A stretch of 64,000 bases of DNA, taken from the NCBI RefSeq assembly GCF_013409045.1, contig NZ_JACCBT010000001.1, forward strand, positions 372,001 through 436,000, in the 5' to 3' direction. This stretch comes from Actinomadura citrea (lineage in GTDB: Bacteria > Actinomycetota > Actinomycetes > Streptosporangiales > Streptosporangiaceae). The notes under the pieces are model-generated. The model did not search any database. It was not told the DNA's origin and saw nothing but the letters and a program-made list of their open reading frames with translations. Shown here piece by piece: positions 60,807 to 64,000 of the stretch. A program made the translations under genes and the position numbers. Numbering within the stretch: position 1 is the stretch's first letter; each line of letters starts with the position of its first letter.

Positions 60807-62143
60807 GCGACCTCCTCCTCGCCGGACGGGACGTCCGCGGGGGCGGCCGCGCGGATCAGGATCTTCTCGGCGACCCGGCGGGCCACGCTCACGACCTCCA
60901 GCTCGACGGCGCCGCCGTCCAGTTCGACGGTGAGGCGGTCGCCGGGGCTCGGCAGCCGGCGCAGCTCCGCCATGACCAGGCCGCCGAGGGTGTCGTAGGC
61001 GTCACCCTCGGGCAGGTCGAGGCCGGTGAGGCGGCCGACCTCGTCGATGCGCATGCCGGCGTCGACCAGCCAGGACCCGTCCGGCCCGGACGTCGGGGCG
61101 TCCTCGGGGCCGTCGGTCTCGTCGGCGATCTCCCCGACGAGCTCTTCGGCGACGTCCTCGAAGGTGAGGATGCCGGCGAGCCCGCCGTACTCGTCCACGA
61201 CGCAGGCGAACTCCTCACCGGAGTCGCGCATGTGCTCGATGACGCCGTACAGCGGCTGGCTGCCGGGCACCAGCAGCGCGGGCCGGGCGACGGACCCGAC
61301 CGGGGTGGACGGGTCGAGCGTGTCGTCGGCGACCTCGCGGACGCCGGCGACGCCGACCACGTCGTCGACCTCCTGCCCGTAGACGGGGTAGGCGCTGTGA
61401 CCGGTCTCGCGGATCAGCGCGACCAGGTCGGCGAGGGGCGCGGTCGCCGGCAGCGCGCGGACGTGCGGGCGCGGCACCATGACCTCGTCGGCCGTGAGGT
61501 CGCCGAACGACAGGGCGCGGTCGAGCAGGCCGGACAGGTCGGCGGGCAGGTGCCCGGCGCTGTGCGACTTGCCGATGATGTCGCCGAGCTCCTCCAGCGT
61601 CGCGCCGCTGTGCAGCTCCTCGACGGGCTCGACGCCCACGGCGCGCAGCAGCCGCTCCGCCGCGCGGTCGAACAGCCGGATCAGCGGCCCCGCGACCGTC
61701 AGGTAGACGAGCGTGGACGCGGCCAGCACGCGCGCCAGTTGCTCGGCGCGGGCCAGGGCCAGGTTCTTCGGGAACAGCTCGCCGAGCAGCATCTGGATGA
61801 GCGTCGCCACGACGAAGCCGGTGGCGAGGGCGATCGCGCCCGTGGCCCCTTCGGGGATGCCCACCAGGCCCAGCAGCGGCTGGATCAGCTCGGCGAGGGC
61901 GGGTTTGGCGATGAAGCCGACGACCAGGGTCGTCATCGTGATGCCGAGCTGCGCGCCCGACAGCATGAAGGAGACACTGCCGATGACCTTGAGGGCCCTG
62001 CGGGCGGAGGTGTCGCCGCGTTCGGCGGCCTGCTCCAGGGTCGCGCGGTCGGCGGCGACGTAGGCGAACTCCTGGGCGACGAAGTATCCGGTGGCGGCGG
62101 TAAGGACGATCACCGCGAGAACACCCAGTGCCGCGCTCAGCAT
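60794..62143 (-). CDS. DUF21/CBS/CorC_HlyC-domain (hemolysin C-like) protein
   Basis: A 449-residue paralog of the following gene. DUF21 (TAATGYFVAQEFAYVAADRA, MLSGAQLGITMTTLVVGFIA, LGELFPKNLALARAEQLARV), CBS pair (DEVMVPRPHVRALPATAPLA; PALLVPGSQPLYGVIEHMRD, EFACVVDEYGGLAGILTFED) and the C-terminal CorC_HlyC domain (GMRIDEVGRLTGLDLPEGDA). Probable magnesium/cobalt efflux or homeostasis protein. First of the two-gene operon. Confidence 0.92.
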   Translation of the reverse strand: MLSAALGVLAVIVLTAATGYFVAQEFAYVAADRATLEQAAERGDTSARRALKVIGSVSFMLSGAQLGITMTTLVVGFIAKPALAELIQPLLGLVGIPEGATGAIALATGFVVATLIQMLLGELFPKNLALARAEQLARVLAASTLVYLTVAGPLIRLFDRAAERLLRAVGVEPVEELHSGATLEELGDIIGKSHSAGHLPADLSGLLDRALSFGDLTADEVMVPRPHVRALPATAPLADLVALIRETGHSAYPVYGQEVDDVVGVAGVREVADDTLDPSTPVGSVARPALLVPGSQPLYGVIEHMRDSGEEFACVVDEYGGLAGILTFEDVAEELVGEIADETDGPEDAPTSGPDGSWLVDAGMRIDEVGRLTGLDLPEGDAYDTLGGLVMAELRRLPSPGDRLTVELDGGAVELEVVSVARRVAEKILIRAAAPADVPSGEEEVAWTR

Positions 62144-62486
62144 GTGGCACCGGGTCTATGACTGGGGTCCGACACCGCGGACTCACCACTCCTCTCGTTA
62201 AATGACGTATCTGTCGTAACGTCACCAGGGACAACGAGGTTCCCCCTGCACAGGGTACGGGCACGTGAGGATCAGCGGAGAGCGGCGGTCTCGCGACGCG
62301 GACCTGTCGAGACGGAAAGCACCTTGTCTCGGTTAGTGTCACGGATCACACTTGTATGAGAGCGTACGTCCGATACTGGACCGGTCCGTGCTCCCAGACC
62401 GGCTCTGCGGGCATGCTCAGGGGGGACCGGAGAAGACGATCGCGGGGCAGACGTTGGACCAGAGCGGGGCAGGGGCCGCTGCGCCC
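62144..62486. other. 343-bp divergent intergenic region, no gene seen
   Basis: No coding frame with the right codon use. An AT-richer patch near 62195-62240 and another near 62335-62365 (GTGTCACGGATCACACTTG) probably carry the promoters of the divergent genes. Confidence 0.45.
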
Positions 62487-63701
62487 ATGAGCCGTGAAGG
62501 CGTCGACCATGCCCTGCGCACGCTGCGGGACGAGCGCGACCGCATCGCCTCGAACCTCCTCGAACTGGAGAGCCACGACGGAGGCCGCCTGCTCCAGGGC
62601 GCCCGGCTCACCGGCGAGACGTGGCGGCGCTGGGAGGTCGCGCAGGGCCGGCTGGCGACGCTGTGGCGGCTGTTCGACGCCTACCAGCGCGTCCTGGACG
62701 CGGCGGGCGAGCTCCGCGAACGCTCGCCCCGGCTGGACCCGGCCGCGCTGATGGAGCTGTCGGGCCTGCTGTCGGGCCAGTCGGTGGAACTGCCCGACGG
62801 GCAGATCCCGCTGGAGCACCGGACGCTGCTCGGCCCGCAGGAGCGCCGCATCACGCTGGACGAGGCCGTCGGGATGATGGCGGATGCCTACGAGTTCGTC
62901 GCGGGCGAGATCGCCGCCGCCGACGCCGCCTGGTCGGCGCTGCTGCAGCCGCTGGAGGACGCCGAGGAGAGCTGGCGCAGGACGGCCCGGCTGGCGCACG
63001 CGCTGGACGGCACCCGGCATCCGGAGCTGGACCGGGTCGGCCGCGAGCTGACCGCGCTCGGCCGGCTCGTCCGCACCGACCCGCTTTCGCTGGTCAAGGA
63101 CGGTCGCGCCGACACCTCCCGCCTCGACCGGGTCTGCGCCATACTGACCTCGCTCGGCGACGAACTCGCCGGCGTCGCCCGCATGCGCGAGGACTACGAG
63201 GAGCTCGCGGCGCGGGTCGCGGCCTCCGTCGGGGAGGTCGAGGAGACGGAGCGGCGGGCCCACGACGCCCACGCGACGGCACTCGACAAGATCCACTCCC
63301 CGAACCTCCCGGAGCCCGCGCGGGGCCTCGGCGCCGCGCTGCGGGATCGGCTCGCCGCCCTCGAACGGCTGCGCGAGGCCGGCCGCTGGGTCGAGATGGC
63401 GGGACGGTTCGCCGAACTGGAGCGCGCCGTGGAGGAGGCGCTGGAACGGGCGCGCGGTGATCTGCGTCTCAGTGCCGGCCTGCTCGACCGGCGGGGCGAG
63501 CTGCGGGGGCGCCTGGAGGCGTACCGGGCGAAGGCCGCGAGGCTCGGCCTGGCCGAGGACGAGCGGCTCACCGTGCTGTACGGGGAGGCGCGCGAGGTGC
63601 TGTGGACGGCGCCCTGCGACCTGCGCAGGGCGACCACGGTCCTGGCGGAGTACCAGCGAGCGATCAGGGCGTGCGAGAGCGAGACGGGGACCCGGCGATG
63701 A
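62487..63701 (+). CDS. helical coiled-coil protein upstream of a PknG-like kinase
   Basis: A 404-residue soluble, nearly all-helical protein: REGVDHALRTLRDERDRIAS at the start, GETWRRWEVAQGRLATLWRL, ITLDEAVGMMADAYEFVAGE, DYEELAARVAASVGEVEETE and RCDLRRATTVLAEYQRAIRA-like end. No membrane segment or signal. Actinomycete pknG genes often follow such a gene, so it may feed signals to the kinase. ATG 62487; it overlaps the next gene at ATGA. Confidence 0.75.
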   Translation: MSREGVDHALRTLRDERDRIASNLLELESHDGGRLLQGARLTGETWRRWEVAQGRLATLWRLFDAYQRVLDAAGELRERSPRLDPAALMELSGLLSGQSVELPDGQIPLEHRTLLGPQERRITLDEAVGMMADAYEFVAGEIAAADAAWSALLQPLEDAEESWRRTARLAHALDGTRHPELDRVGRELTALGRLVRTDPLSLVKDGRADTSRLDRVCAILTSLGDELAGVARMREDYEELAARVAASVGEVEETERRAHDAHATALDKIHSPNLPEPARGLGAALRDRLAALERLREAGRWVEMAGRFAELERAVEEALERARGDLRLSAGLLDRRGELRGRLEAYRAKAARLGLAEDERLTVLYGEAREVLWTAPCDLRRATTVLAEYQRAIRACESETGTRR

Positions 63702-64000
63702 ACCGATGCACCCAGCCCGGCTGCACGGGCGAGGTGGAGGCGGACGGATTCTGCGACGTCTGCGGCATGGCTCCCGCCGCCGCCGCGCCGCCCCCGGCGA
63801 ACTCGTCACCGCAGTGGGCGCCCCAGCAAGCACCTTCCGCGCCCCAGTCGGCACCCCATCCAGCACCCCAGTCGGCGCCCCAGTCCGCGCCGTCGCGTCC
63901 CTCCGCGCCGTTCAGCCCGTCGCACACCGGTCCGGCGCCCATCAGTCCGTCGCCCGCCGGTCCGGCGCAGCCCGCGCGGACGGCGGCGCCCGTGCGTCCG
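63698..64000 (+). CDS. N-terminus of a PknG-like serine/threonine kinase (cut by window end)
   Basis: 101 codons, open to the window edge. It begins MNRCTQPGCTGEVEADGFCD then VCGMAP, a zinc-ribbon with four Cys as found at the start of PknG-type kinases, followed by a Pro/Ala/Ser-rich linker. The kinase and TPR domains would lie beyond 64000. ATG overlaps the preceding stop (ATGA), indicating translational coupling. The call rests on the N-terminal motif and the neighbour. Confidence 0.6.
   Translation, partial: MNRCTQPGCTGEVEADGFCDVCGMAPAAAAPPPANSSPQWAPQQAPSAPQSAPHPAPQSAPQSAPSRPSAPFSPSHTGPAPISPSPAGPAQPARTAAPVRP

Overview
This window is high-GC actinomycete DNA. GTG starts are common, third codon positions are GC-rich, and there are three loci of the Scr1/DUF397 type, which is confined to filamentous actinomycetes. 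The mix of DUF1707, DUF397, a PknG-like kinase start and a Phage_holin_4_2 protein suits Streptosporangiales (an Actinomadura-like organism); that placement is an inference.

Layout. (1) 1-5503 is chromosome: an AraC-type regulator, an ECF sigma factor with a SnoaL tail followed by an alpha/beta hydrolase, an ASCH-like protein, a methyltransferase, a decayed Scr1/DUF397 remnant and a SnoaL-like protein. (2) 5554-6044 is a scar of an older integrated element: a Tn3 transposase fragment, the last codons of a second integrase, and a 56-bp copy of the 3' part of tRNA-Ser. (3) 5989-37003 is a roughly 31-kb integrative mobilizable element in tRNA-Ser(GCU). The same 56-bp block bounds it on both sides, and it carries integrase, excisionase, MobC, a relaxase and a candidate oriT made of tandem hairpins. 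I see no replication or FtsK-type transfer gene, so it is probably mobilized rather than self-transmissible. (4) 37037-37866 is a short chromosomal stretch with a lipoprotein and tRNA-Arg(ACG). (5) 37852-41349 is a second, decayed element in tRNA-Arg, bounded by a 70-bp perfect direct repeat and containing a broken integrase and excisionase. (6) 41490-64000 is ordinary chromosome: a metallopeptidase-like protein, hydrolases, HxlR/MFS pair, SatP transporter, SDR, two-component system, RecQ, HAD phosphatase, a large coiled-coil protein, CDF transporter, two CBS/DUF21 proteins and the start of a PknG-like kinase.

The cargo of the 31-kb element is the notable part. It reads as a defence and specialised-function island: a membrane protein plus class III nucleotide cyclase pair resembling Pycsar; a tight operon of an 87-residue peptide, a JmjC oxygenase, an aldo/keto reductase and an APH-fold kinase, divergent from an HTH-SLOG protein plus a RibD-type reductase; a DUF4062 protein divergent from a small membrane protein; an intact Scr1/DUF397/ATPase triad; and a four-gene type I restriction-modification operon whose first gene is a methylase-like protein with a lost catalytic motif, with RmuC just upstream. 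Relics of WD40, STAS and DUF397 genes between them show repeated gain and decay.

The best candidates for undescribed biology are the peptide-JmjC-AKR-kinase operon (10235-13450) with its SLOG/RibD neighbours, and the Pycsar-like pair (6768-8484). All functional statements come from reading motifs in the sequence; no database search was run.
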